From the NCBI GenBank assembly GCA_032207245.1, contig CM063503.1, positions 61,463,840 to 61,527,839 on the forward strand: 64,000 nt of DNA. Reading direction: 5' to 3'. How positions within the stretch are numbered: position 1 is the first letter of the stretch; each line of letters starts with the position of its first letter. The stretch comes from Pardosa pseudoannulata (Eukaryota > Arthropoda > Arachnida > Araneae > Lycosidae). Under the pieces are notes generated by a model, which saw only the letters and a list, made by a program, of their open reading frames with translations, searched no databases and was not told the origin of the DNA. Positions 11,170 through 23,484 of the stretch are shown piece by piece. The position numbers and the translations under genes are program-made.

Positions 11170-12700
11170 TTTTCTCACTATGTAACAGATCTTGCTCCAA
11201 GTTTTTCTAGCTGAACATTCAACAGTGTTATTGAGGATCTTAAGTGTAATGAAATACCTGAACTTTACTCTATTTCTAATGAAACTGAGAATAAAATGTA
11301 TCAGTTGTTCTCAAATTATCTCGCCAGTATTTTTAATATCTGTTTGAAATTTTGTGTGCTTCCACGTTGCTGTGAAAAGGCGAACGTTATCTCCATTCTT
11401 AACCCTCTAAGCAGTTCGCATGTACAATTCTGCCAAACCGTTGATGTCTTCAAAGCGGTTGTCAAGTACAATTTTTGACCTCCAAAAACGTTCAGAAAAT
11501 GGATGTAATGTACATTTCTGCCAGTGTTTGAAGTAGGAGGATCAGATCGATTTTTTAGAAACTGCATTCCTCTTTGACTGACATTTATTGAGGGATGTAC
11601 CCCTATTCCTTGAAACACAAAGCCGCTGATAGCTTTTCATGGCTTTGTAAATCTCTATTTCGAAGTATTTCGTTTGCGGCAACAGATATATCTCTAATTG
11701 CACCACTTAAATATCTTGGATAACTTTCTTTAAAAAATATAAATAATTCTCTTAAAGTATATTTTCATTTGTACTTTTAGAATCCATTATTTCTTATGGG
11801 ATGATCTTATATATCTATTTATAACCGGAAGTAAAGGGACAATAACGATGGTGAGTTTCCCGTATTCCATGCTAGTCGACAAAGGGTGAAGTAAAAATTC
11901 ATAGAACGCTTTGGCCACTGACACAATAAACCTTTAGCGTATTTTTGGAGACTTTTTTTAATCGGTGTGTTCCACTCGGAGGGTTAAGAAACGTGATCTT
12001 AGAATTCAGCACTTAGATAATTTGAGATGTATTAGCCTTTTTGGAAAAATATTTGGAAAAGTGCTATTCCTATACCTACTTAGTTTATGCACAATAAAAG
12101 CTTAATAAAAACTTAAAAATACTCAATTTGGTTTTACCCCTCAAATGATCTCTGACTTATTATCCAATCCTCGAATATGAACAACTATACCTGAACATGC
12201 TTTTAGGAATTTGAAACATACTGTAGAATATGGCAAGAAAAAGATTACTGCTTACGGTTTTACAATTTCTTAATACTTAAAACGCTTTTGACTGTGATTG
12301 AATTCCTGGTATAATTTAACTTCCTTCGAAATTCTAGTGTTCTTTGATATATTTTTCTGCTTTTCAGTAACTTTTTTAAATGAAAAATCTGCTGTTCTGT
12401 CACCATGTTCTCTTCTACTGTTCGGAGAGCGGGGCTCCAATGCTAAGTTTATGAACACTTTTATGGAGTTTAATTTATAATAATCGTCAAAACAGGTTGC
12501 CAGAGTTCTCGTGATGTAAAACAATGGCATTTGCTGATGACGTTTCTGTTTTCTTTCAATGAAACTGTCCAGTAAATAATGTTATTTAGACCCAAAACAC
12601 TTTAAATGTAATTTCAAACTGATCAACAGAACAGAAGCTGGTGTTTAATAATTCTAAAATTGTGATTATTACGAAAGAGAAAAGCAGTTATACTATTTTT
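11170..12700 (+). pseudogene. Decayed non-LTR retrotransposon reverse transcriptase, split by a MITE
   Basis: Before the TTAA element, frame 11296 onward reads LASIFNICLKFCVLPRCC then EKANVISIL, matching the start of a LINE reverse transcriptase (usual form: ...FP..WK.A.V..I.KPGK). After the element, translations include RCISLFGKIFGKVLF and NTQFGFTPQ, corresponding to the next RT blocks, and MAFADDVSVFF at 12524-12556 contains the catalytic FADD box. Many stops and frameshifts intervene, so it is long dead. The family looks like a jockey/R1-type clade, but the exact clade is uncertain. It shares a strand with the adjacent SINE family 2 copy. Confidence 0.65.
11403..11983. mobile_element. TTAA MITE, family B copy 2 (inverted)
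   Basis: 581 bp flanked by TTAA (11399-11402 and 11984-11987), inverted relative to 2411-3028 and clearly homologous. It is inserted within the reverse transcriptase relic immediately after the first RT block. Confidence 0.85.
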
Positions 12701-12742
12701 CTTATATGTATAACACTCAGATTGAAATTGCCAATGAAATTA

Positions 12743-14248
12743 TACTCATGTCCATAAATTAAGGATAATTCTGAATCACACAGAAATTGAGCTCTAAAAT
12801 AAAAATTTCACCTGTAGAATTATCACACACATCTTGAAGAAGAATATGCAAATTGCAGGAAACCACCAGATGGCGCGGATAGTACGTCACAATGACGAGA
12901 GTGTATGAAAGGGGTATATAAGGAATGGTAGCAAAGAAGTAAAATTGTTCACAAGCACTTTAAAAGCCTTTCAGTGCAATAACCGCATAGTTATGGCACA
13001 AAGGAAGCATTTGGATGATTTTTTACGTGGTAGAATTATCGGACGACTGGAATGTGGACGTACCCAGCTGGAAGTATCCGAGGAACTTGGAATTGCCCAG
13101 AGTGTCATCTCCAGGCTGTGGCAACGATTCAAACATGATGGTAATGTGAGTAGATGTTACAGCACAGGCCGCCCCCGAGTTACTACGCCGAATGATGACC
13201 GGCATTTGGCAGTTACTGCCAAAAGAAACAGACGGAGCACAGCATCAGACCTGTCTCGTCAGCTCTCTTCAGCTACTGATACAACAGTATCAAGGCAGAC
13301 CGTGTACAGACGCTTAGGGAACATTGGTCTATATGCTCGTAGGCCTGTCAGATGTGTTCCCCTTACCGCAACTCACTGTCGCCTGCGATTATGCTGGACT
13401 AGAGAGCATGCATTGTGGACACCGCAACAGTGGTCTTGTGTGATGTTTTCCGACGAGTCCAGGTTCAGTTTACATTCTGATTCTCGCCGGACTTTCATAT
13501 GGAGAGCGCCAGGTACCCGTTACCACCAAGATAACACCATTGAACGACACCGTTACGGTGGTGCAGGATGGCTCGTTTAGGGAGGAATTATTCTTGGTTC
13601 CAGAACTGACCTGCATGTTCAGAGTGTAACGATGACAGGCCACATCTATCGGGATGTCATTCTGGAACAACATGTACGTTTGTTTCGGGGCGCCATGGGT
13701 CCTGAATTTCTGTATATGGATGACAACTCCCGATTTCACCGTGCAAACATTGTAGACGAATGCCTTCAATCGGAGGATATCACCCGTATGGATTGGCCAG
13801 CATACTCACCGGACTTGAATCCAATAGAGCATGTGTGGGACATGCTTGGCCGACGAATTGCAGCCCGTCAACCCCCTCCCAACTGTCTATCGGAACTTCG
13901 GAGGGTATTGCTTGATGAGTGGTGTAATTTTCTCCAAGATCAGATTGATAATCTGATACTCAGCATGCGTAGGCGTTGTAACGCTTGTATTGCATCGTCC
14001 GGGAGACATACTCCGTATTAACCATCATACTAACCATGTTATACTGTTTTTTTGTAAATAGGTTCTTTTTTGAAATTTGCTCCAGGGAGTAAAAATCGCA
14101 ATTTTTATTAATTATGTCAAACATATAGCATCTTTTTTGCTCTTTACCTTTTGTTTAATAAATAGACTTTACAAATAAGTCAAATTTGTTTTGCTTTTGT
14201 CTCTTTCATTGCCTGAACTTCATTATCCTTAATTTATGGACATGAGTG
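12743..14248 (+). mobile_element. Tc1-family transposon, nearly intact
   Basis: A 1,506-bp element flanked by TA (12741-12742 and 14249-14250). The terminal inverted repeats are about 27 bp (starting [T/C]ACTCATGTCCATAAATTA) and match except at the outermost base. One transposase frame fills the centre. Both the length and the TA target are typical of Tc1. The coding region is much less AT-rich than the surroundings, consistent with recent arrival. Confidence 0.96.
12993..14021 (+). pseudogene. Tc1-like DD34E transposase with a single nonsense codon
   Basis: Starting at the ATG 12993 (MAQRKHLDDFLRGRIIG), the frame spans 342 codons, the usual Tc1 length. The N-terminal half has paired HTH DNA-binding regions (EVSEELGIAQSVISRLWQRF and the STASDLSRQL region) with a GRPR hook between them. 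The catalytic triad is complete: first Asp in FSDESRF, second in MDDNSRFH, Glu in YSPDLNPIEHVW, with 34 residues between the second Asp and the Glu. A TAG at 13578-13580 interrupts the frame just before GGIILG, where the family usually has Trp. Apart from that the frame is open, so decay is recent. An upstream in-frame ATG at 12945 is less likely to be the start. Confidence 0.95.
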
Positions 14249-14259
14249 TAAATATCTAT

Positions 14260-16455
14260 GATTTATTATAGTATTTTTTTCTTATAGAAACCTAATGTGT
14301 ATTTATAAAAAAAAATAATCAATATTCTACGGGATTTTAGGCGAGGTTCTGGTAACACTTTTAGCTTCAAGTAAAATATTCTTATTAGTATGAATATAAA
14401 GCAATCGTCCCTTTTATTTGCTATGCGTCTATAACATACATTCCCAACGGCCCTGCCGCCCTGCAGCAATGTTTCAGTAAGCCCTGTAGCTTTTCATGGG
14501 GGCGGTAACGTGTTCAGGGGCAAGTTTAGAGCTTTAAAGCAAGGTTAGTGGTCAGTAGATATAAAATCTATAACAAAATCAATCAAACAATAATGTTTTT
14601 GCCATAATACATGCGATATTTTGTTTTCATTATAAATTTTGAAAATTTCCCTAGGGACCACCGTTTGGACACCAAAGAGCTAGATTACAGACACTTTAAT
14701 TCTATTTCTTTTACAGTATTTGGCTAAACGTGGGCTTAGTGCAGTAGATAGTTCACTGTCTAGGAGAAGAAACATAGGCGTAGAGATTTATGAATAATGT
14801 AAACGAAATTTGAATCCGACATTGACAAATTGTTAAATCTCCACCAGCTTCAACCATCTTCTTAATTTTTTATTTATTATTGATTTTCTGTTTATTTTAA
14901 GATTTTATAAAGTATTTTCTACATTTGATGGCTGTTTGAATTAATTTCTACTCTGTGATTCATAAAAAGAAGATATAGTTTAGATAATATACAACAGCAC
15001 TTTAATATTTGATGTAATTAATTATCATAGAAAAGAAAAGAAGTTTATTTTTTTGGAAGGGGGAGGGTAAATGAAGTGGTTTAGAAAGGGTTCATAACCT
15101 CTAGTTCTTAGCATGGGGTGTAGCTTTGGATGAAGATCGATTCCTCTATTATTTGCATTGTTTAAAAAGAAAAAAATTAGTTAGCATTGTGTATAGCTAT
15201 AGAACAATCCTCTATGAAACCTGTTCGTGGGGTTTCCTCTGATGTTGAATATATCTTGTAAAACTGTGCTAAACTTACCGGGGGTAAAGGTAACTTATTA
15301 ACTGGGTAAACTCTTTAAGCCTTTGACATACAAATAAAATGAAATATAAAAATATTATTTAATTTGGCTTATCTGAACAGTTATGCCAGGTAAAAAAGGA
15401 CCGTTTCATTTTAAAACTCGCATTGTTATATGATATTTAATTAACTCAGACATTACTATAATATTTGTGTCTACCATTCTCTAATACTGCCTAGCATGGC
15501 ACACGCCGTGAAAAATCACTGATATAATGAAATCTGCTTTAAAAGTATTTCTTTCTGATTTACTGATTTGTAAATTTTGTTAAAGATACTGCTGAGAAGG
15601 TGGGAGGGTAGAGCATCTTGAATATTGTAAATAAAGTAGAATTAACCCTTGAGTGAAGCTTTTATGTTGCATGGCGTCCACCGAAAACAGTTATGACTAG
15701 TTAGACTAGTTTAAAGACTACATTGGCACATGTAATAAATGATAACTCCAACTCGTCCTTGTGTGTCAAAGGGTTAAGAATTGTTTTTCTTTTTGCACTT
15801 TTTGTATTTGTTGAGAACAAACTGGCTTTTCTGCAAATTTACTGTTTGTGTTTATTTTCTCTTACTGTAGCTTGTGTGCCTGTTTATGTTCTTTGTTAAA
15901 TTGGGTTTTATTGATTCAATTTATGAACTTTATTGTTTGGTTTTTACCTCTGTAAGATAAGTATTATTATACTATGTGGTGTGTTGTTGAAATTTTATAT
16001 TAATTGTACAAACCTCCGATAGATTGCAATAATCACTGTGGTCGTATGACGTAGACGAAGAACGCTGGATGATGTTGATGAGAATGGAGGCTGCCCAACG
16101 CTTGTCGTAAGCCTAAACGTAAAAGTATTCTAGATAAATGTTTTGTTTTGTGCTTGTTAAGAAGTTTTCTTGTGATGTGTGATCATCTAAAGTCAAGAAA
16201 GTCTACAGGTGCAAATTGAGATTATGATTAACAAATTGTATGCGGAACTCGTACTAGTACGTTTTGTGACGATTGATACCTGAGCGCGGGTCATGTACTA
16301 GTAAGGATTAGTGTAACAACATGGTTTGTTTGTGGGTACAAAAATAACAGTATATACAGGAAAACGAAGCCGAATGTTCTTGTCGACTACATAGATTCTG
16401 GAAAAATTTAGACAAATAAAAACTGGTTTTTACATCAGTCGATGCGAAACCACAG
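14260..16455. other. No gene; part of a diverged interspersed repeat at 14690-15130
   Basis: No coding region recognised. A stretch at about 14720-15130 is similar to 30980-31370 (shared CGACATTGACAAATTGTTAA and following sequence), so both are copies of an unclassified repeat. The 31 kb copy ends near GTTTGGGAACCTATG, which resembles a hAT-type end. A small TTAA element lies at 15646. Confidence 0.5.
15646..15773. mobile_element. 128-bp TTAA MITE
   Basis: Flanked by TTAA (15642-15645 and 15774-15777). The ends are CCCTTGAGTGAAG and, reversed, CCCTTTGACACAC. It contains a central palindrome ACTAGTTAGACTAGT. Confidence 0.75.
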
Positions 16456-16458
16456 AAC

Positions 16459-17154
<696 letters not shown>

Positions 17155-18344
17155 ATCTTTGTCTACTTATATATTTGTTTATATATTTCAATAAAAAATA
17201 CGAAAAGGTTAAAAAAATTAAATAATTTTCGATCTACTGAGATTTAACTGAACAACTAAATTTACGCTCAAAACGCCCGCTCCCGGTACAATTCCGCTGC
17301 GAAATGTACCCGCACACAATGTTTTAATATGATTATAATAATGCTTATAACAACTGTTCTGTAAGATACTTAGAGGATCATATGTTAAAATATTAAAAAT
17401 TTGCACAATACAATTTATGGCTAAAATAAGACCAAACTGTGTCATTTTTCAAATAAATTTCACAACTTTACCTAGAATCGTTTAATTTTGCAGTTACTTC
17501 TGTTGCAAATCTACAAAGAGTAGATTGCGTAAATAAATTTTTACAAATCACCTGATTTTTATTCTATCTCAAGTATCTGCACGTATCTCTTTGCTTATAA
17601 ACTTTAATAATTTTACGAGAGGAACTATTAAATATGTATAAATGAAACGTGTTTATAGGTGAAGCACTGGTATTTTTTAAAACGAAATCAGACGATGTTA
17701 ACTAAAGTAATTATATAAAATTTTTTTTTAATTTTTATTTAATATAATTGCATAGCTTAAACACAAAATAGCTGCATCTCCAGATGTTATAATTAAACAT
17801 TCTTGTCTATTCACAAAGAATCTCCTAATCAAAATGCTAAAGTACCCCAAAAGAAATATATGTCGGATTCTTAGTATGATTTTATGAATGAATTTATCGA
17901 TATATTTCATATTTATTCATATATTATCATATATTATCATTATCATATTTATCCATATATTTTATTCATTCAGAATGAATGCTATGTTACAGAAAAACTT
18001 TTAAAAAATAAACTATTTGGGTATAAAAAGTCAATTGCAAATTTGAAACATCACTGAGTATTTTTTCTGAGCATGTATTTGTGTAGTACCTTCTCTTTAT
18101 TAAAAGGACTTAAGACTACCTTAAGAACATTGGTTATTCTATAAAAATTGTCATTATTTGCTTTATTAGTACGAGTATCTGATGTAACCTAAAGATTACA
18201 TTTTAATGATACACATTTAAAAGATGATTTTGTAATAAAGAATTTGTAGGGAAAGTGTTAAGCATTAGTATATTATGCTGATAGCTTCTTTGTTTTTTTT
18301 TTGGGGGGGGTCAAGAGGGTTATTTCTTTTATGTTATTACAATT
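17155..18344. other. No gene or recognisable repeat
   Basis: AT-rich sequence without coding potential beyond chance frames; nothing recognised. Confidence 0.5.
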
Positions 18345-19500
18345 TAAATGCATTTGTGTTATCTACTTTAAAACAAATTTATTTTGCATTAAACATTAGA
18401 ATCAATTTACATTGCTTTGGCATCACAGTGCCAAATCAGCAATAAAGACTCTTCAGTACTGCTTTGACGCCGTCACTTGGCGATAAACTAAAAATGTAAC
18501 CGTACAGACTATTGTTCATATACAGCTTATATAATGTAATGCACATCATCTCTCAGTTTCTGTACAACCATTGTGGTTCACTCTGCGCTGGTGTTATCAT
18601 TGCATCATATGCATTTGTGTTATCTACTTTAAAGCAAATTTATTTTGCATAAAACATTAGAATCAATTTACATTAATCTTCAAAAAGTATTATTGTAGTG
18701 TCGTTATAAAACCAGTGCAGCGGCATCATAGTGCCAAATCAGCAATAAAGACTCTCCAGTACTGCTTTGGCGCCGCCACTTGGCGATAAACTAAAAATGT
18801 AACCGTACAGACTATTGTTCATATACAGCTTATATAATGTAATGCACATCATCTCTCAGTTTCTGTACAACCATTGTGGTTCACTCTGCGCTGGTGTTAT
18901 CATTGCATCATACGAATTTGTGTTATCTACTTTAAAGCAAATTTATTTTGCATAAAACATTAGAATCAATTTACATTAATCTTCAAAAAGTATTATTGTA
19001 GTGTCGTTATAAAACCAGTGCAGCGGCATCATAGTGCCAAATCAGCAATAAAGACTCTCCAGTACTGCTTTGGCGCCGCCACTTGGCGATAAACTAAAAA
19101 TGTAACGGTACAGACTATTGTTCCTATACAGCTTATATAATGTAATGCACATCATCTCTCAGTTTCTGTACAACCATTGTGGTGCACTCTGCGCTGGTGT
19201 TATCATTGCATCATATGCATTTGTGTTATCTACTTTAAAGCAAATTTATTTTGCATAAAACATTAGAATCAATTTACATTAACCTTCAAAAAGTATTATT
19301 GTAGTGTCGTTATAAAACCAGTGCAGCGGCATCACAGTGCCAATAAGCAACAAAGACTCTCCAGTACTGCTTTGGCGCTGCCACTTGGCGATAAACTAAA
19401 AATGTAACCATACAGACTATTGTTCATATACAGCTTATATAATGTAATGCACATCATCTCTCAGTTTCTGTACAACCATTGTGGTTCACTCTCCGCTGGT
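18345..19500. repeat. Tandem array, 4 copies of an about 300-bp unit
   Basis: Units begin near CATTTGTGTTATCTACTTTA at about 18350, 18610, 18912 and 19213 and end with a shared TTCTGTACAACCATTGTGG part. The first copy lacks about 45 internal bases. Copies are over 95% alike by eye. Non-coding. Confidence 0.95.
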
Positions 19501-19622
19501 AATCCGCATTTCTTCTCCTTACAGCAATGTGTGTAAGATGTAACTATTCCCCATATTAAATTTTTAAGTTTATTTTACGTCTGGCACATGTATCCTTAAT
19601 TTTAACCTTTTATTTTCTTTAA

Positions 19623-20270
19623 CCCCTTCCAGGTTCATTTTATTTCGGGATTATGGGTTAAACAATGTCAATTTTTAATGCTTATTTTCATATCTACATA
19701 GCTTTTTAAACATAATATCATCATTCGCATACAAAATTTCCTATAAATTAATGTAATTAATGTAAAATTAATGTAAATAACTGAGTAATTTACATGTATA
19801 GTTTGCTTTCTGTGTGTATGAAATCATTACATTTTGGAGTCAATTCACACTAACTATAAATATAAAGCTTAGAATACCTAGCTTTTATCTTGAACTAAAT
19901 TTTATTTATATCCTATGCATTTACATAAATGATTATGAAATTATTAATCAAAATTTGGTCGTGTATGATACAATCGAAAACACGGTACTGCACAGAGTCC
20001 AACGTCGCAATCTGGACTTTGTGAACCTTGTAGAACCTTGTTTCTCTCTTTACCTTCTTCCCTCTATTGTCTCTCTTTGAGCAGCAAATAATCTAGTAGC
20101 CAGAAAAGTAAACAAAATCATTCGAAACCATAAAAAATACACGTGAAATAATTCGAGAAAGACTGATTGCACAGTGTAAAATTTCATAGTGCCCGAGCTG
20201 CACTCGGGATGAGCCGGGATGGTACGTTTCGCGTGCCCGAGTTTAGCTCGGGAAAAAAAACGGGAAGGGG
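19623..20270. mobile_element. 648-bp TTAA MITE with paired subterminal hairpins
   Basis: TTAA at 19619-19622 and 20271-20274. The ends are CCCCTTCCAGG and, reversed, CCCCTTCCCGT. Near the right end are two direct copies of a hairpin, CCCGAGCTGCACTCGGG and CCCGAGTTTAGCTCGGG. Non-coding. Confidence 0.85.
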
Positions 20271-20274
20271 TTAA

Positions 20275-21660
20275 TATTTGATGCACGTTCGAACTAGCGT
20301 GCTTCAGCAGTAAAGAACCCTATTTTCATTTTTACAGGGTACTTTTCTTTGTAAGTTACTCCCTGTTTCAAAACTGATGAATATTTCAAATACTTACTAT
20401 AAATCTATTGAATATTGAACAGTCCAGAAAATAAATATTTATGAAATTCAATTTCTATTAAATGCGTTTGTCAGATTTCAGGCTTTCGGGTGACATTAAT
20501 TAGATACTAGCTCAGACAAACATCAAACTTTGAATCATCCCTACATCCCAGCATCTTATCAGGGGAAATTCTTCACCATTATAACTTATGTGAAGACGAA
20601 TAATTGCAATGCGTCATTACTCGACAGTCTCAATGAATGCAACTGCATGGCACTATCGACAGCATGTTAAGTATTTTAGCTATCGCGACCGTGTTTTTCT
20701 TCTCACGGTTTTTTATTTTTGAAAGAGGGAAAGTAGTTGGGTTTGGCTAAAGTATTTACGAATTGCGTCAATAACCTCTCATGTTGATAATATAAGAATA
20801 ATTTATGTCTCATTGCTATAAAGATTACACCTGTCACTTAGCAGAACATTGTCATTTAGTAATTAGCATGCATAATGGTGAGCAAATAATGCCCTTCTAA
20901 GAGAGGTGAGGCTATTTTTTTTTTACTTAAATCACCGTATCGTTCATCAAACTGTAGGCATATTTTCGTGTTAATTTCCATAAACGGCGCAATTTAAGCC
21001 AGAAAAATTCACAGATAATTATTATTATTTAGCTCAAATTTTGTGTGATGATGGCATATTATGTTGAATATTCCGATTCTATAGCCATTAAAGATAATTT
21101 GAGATTTAATCTTTGAAGTAAAAGGAAAAGGGGTTTAAAGATGAAAGCTCTTAATTCAATAATAGTTTACTTTTTTTAATATTTATTATAGTAAGTTTGT
21201 CTTCTTTTGATGCATTTTTAGAAACTATGTTTTACTTACATGTTGTTGTGAAACATAAAATTGTATATTTACGATTATTGCAATAAAGGTTTAATGCGAT
21301 AAGCCTTTTGGATTGCTTTTATGTTGTATCTGAGGTACGTTGGCAAGTTTGTTATGGAAGTACATTATAGGCGTTCGATTTGAGAGTATGTACAAGCACA
21401 TTAAACCCTTAAACAATAATGACACGCTAGAAAATTTCGAGAGAACTCACGTTCCTAATTCGTATATAATGAATGCGGCATTATTAAAAGGTTTTCCATA
21501 ACAAATATGTTTAAAAGATGAATTACGAAACATTGTGTTATTTATGTAGTATCAATTGAAGACAAACGTAAATAAATATCTATGAGCTATATATAAGAGA
21601 AGGTAAAACCTTTGTGCCGGAATATAGCATAAAATGTAAAGCCAAAAATTGTATATATGT
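20275..21660. other. No gene recognised
   Basis: No open frame with family motifs and no clear repeat. Nothing recognised. Confidence 0.5.
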
Positions 21661-21663
21661 ATA

Positions 21664-21711
<48 letters not shown>

Positions 21712-21804
21712 TCTATATATTACCAGTAACTAACATCGGCAAATGTGCCTGAATATAATCATATTTGATCTTATATGTAATATATATATAGTAATATATT
21801 CTTC

Positions 21805-21835
<31 letters not shown>

Positions 21836-21862
21836 TAAATATATATACATAGATATGAATAT
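21661..21862. repeat. (AT)n microsatellite pair
   Basis: Runs of AT at about 21667-21710 and 21806-21840 with interruptions. From 21870 to 23015 no gene is recognised. Confidence 0.9.
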
Positions 21863-23015
21863 TCTAGTTATGTGTGTGTGTGTATAGCATAAAATGTAAG
21901 CCACAAATAGAGAGAAAAAGTACACAGCTAAGAGCACATGGCTTAAAAAGCCGTTGGTTTCATCTAAATTACTTATATGATTTTTAAAATTCAAAATCAT
22001 TGACTTTAAAATCATTCCCTTAATTTTTTCCTTTTATTCCCTCAGTTCTTATTACAAATTGTTGATTTTTTTTCTGTACTCAACTCAATATCTGCTTCAG
22101 TTCTTTCACCTCAAGTTCATTTAATTTTTCTCTTACTGCTTGTTGCCCAGATCAGTATTAGAGAGCCTGGTCCAGGAAACTCTGTAAATACCTATCTGAT
22201 GAATTCTGAGGAATTTTCTTCACTCAGTCTGCTTTTACAAACCATTGTATGTTCTCGCATTGAGAATGTTGCTCGACCGAAGAAATGAAATGGCTATCTC
22301 CATACTTTTTCTCTCAATTAGCACCTTACACTATAAACTATACAGTTATTTGCGTACTAGACTACTTCCCAAATCTTACCCTTCTTCAGATTTTGAATCT
22401 ATGTTGTGTGTAATATTTTTTTTGTTTGCAACGCTACAGTCATTTATTTTGAAGCACGAGCGATAATTATACTGGGACAAATATCTATGGAGATCCAGAC
22501 AAACAGAGAAATTCGAACATCCGGTCTACATTTTTTTTAACTATCAGAATATTACCAGCCAACATTCTCTGGTGATTTTTAGTAACGGAAGAAACGCGAA
22601 ATATACTTGGCATAATCGTATGTGCCATTTAACACGTTGAGCACGACGTATGCCCATGATGGCTAGCAGTGGACGTTTCGTTTTGATGGTGTCAGTGCCT
22701 CCAGATAGACAGTAAACTTTCCTTTCAAAGACCACTGTCAGTCCACAGTAACATGTTACGTGTACATTATATTTTGCTAAATTTCTTCAAAGTTTTTAGC
22801 GATTTTCTGTTCCACAGACTTACTTTTTAACAAGATAATACCCGACCACATATCGCAAATATTTCTATGAATTGTCTTGGAGCTTAACCAACACTTCCTT
22901 GGCCAGCGATATTTTCAGATTTCTCTCGCATACCACACATTCGGGAACTTATTTAAAGACGATTGTAACTATCTCGGAATGTGCCTGATTTAATCAGACA
23001 GTTGATTGAGTAATG

Positions 23016-23016
<1 letters not shown>

Positions 23017-23052
<36 letters not shown>

Positions 23053-23056
23053 TTAT

Positions 23057-23116
<60 letters not shown>

Positions 23117-23196
23117 TATATAAATATTTATAACATATATACATATAAATATATATATATATATATATATAAATATATGTTATTTATATATATATA

Positions 23197-23260
<64 letters not shown>

Positions 23261-23278
23261 CAATATATATATAAATAT

Positions 23279-23361
<83 letters not shown>

Positions 23362-23370
23362 TATATATTG

Positions 23371-23401
<31 letters not shown>

Positions 23402-23482
23402 TATATATATATATATATATACTTATATAATATATACATAATATATATATTTTATTATATTTAATTATAATATATATATAAT
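23017..23482. repeat. Compound (AT)n microsatellite
   Basis: About 460 bases of AT repeats broken by TAAATA, ACATAT and TTATAT variants. The open frames in it are repeat artefacts. Confidence 0.95.
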
Positions 23483-23484
23483 AT

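Noticed and set aside
18345..19500. Possible CRISPR-like repeat array
   Set aside because: Units are ~300 bp and contiguous with no unique spacers, in a eukaryotic context.
22626..22760. Possible TTAA-element end (TTAACACGTTGAGC)
   Set aside because: No matching opposite end found nearby, so no element could be delimited. The same applies to AACGTGTTAA near 39240.
23177..23464. Similar Tyr-Ile reading frames
   Set aside because: (AT)n microsatellite artefact.
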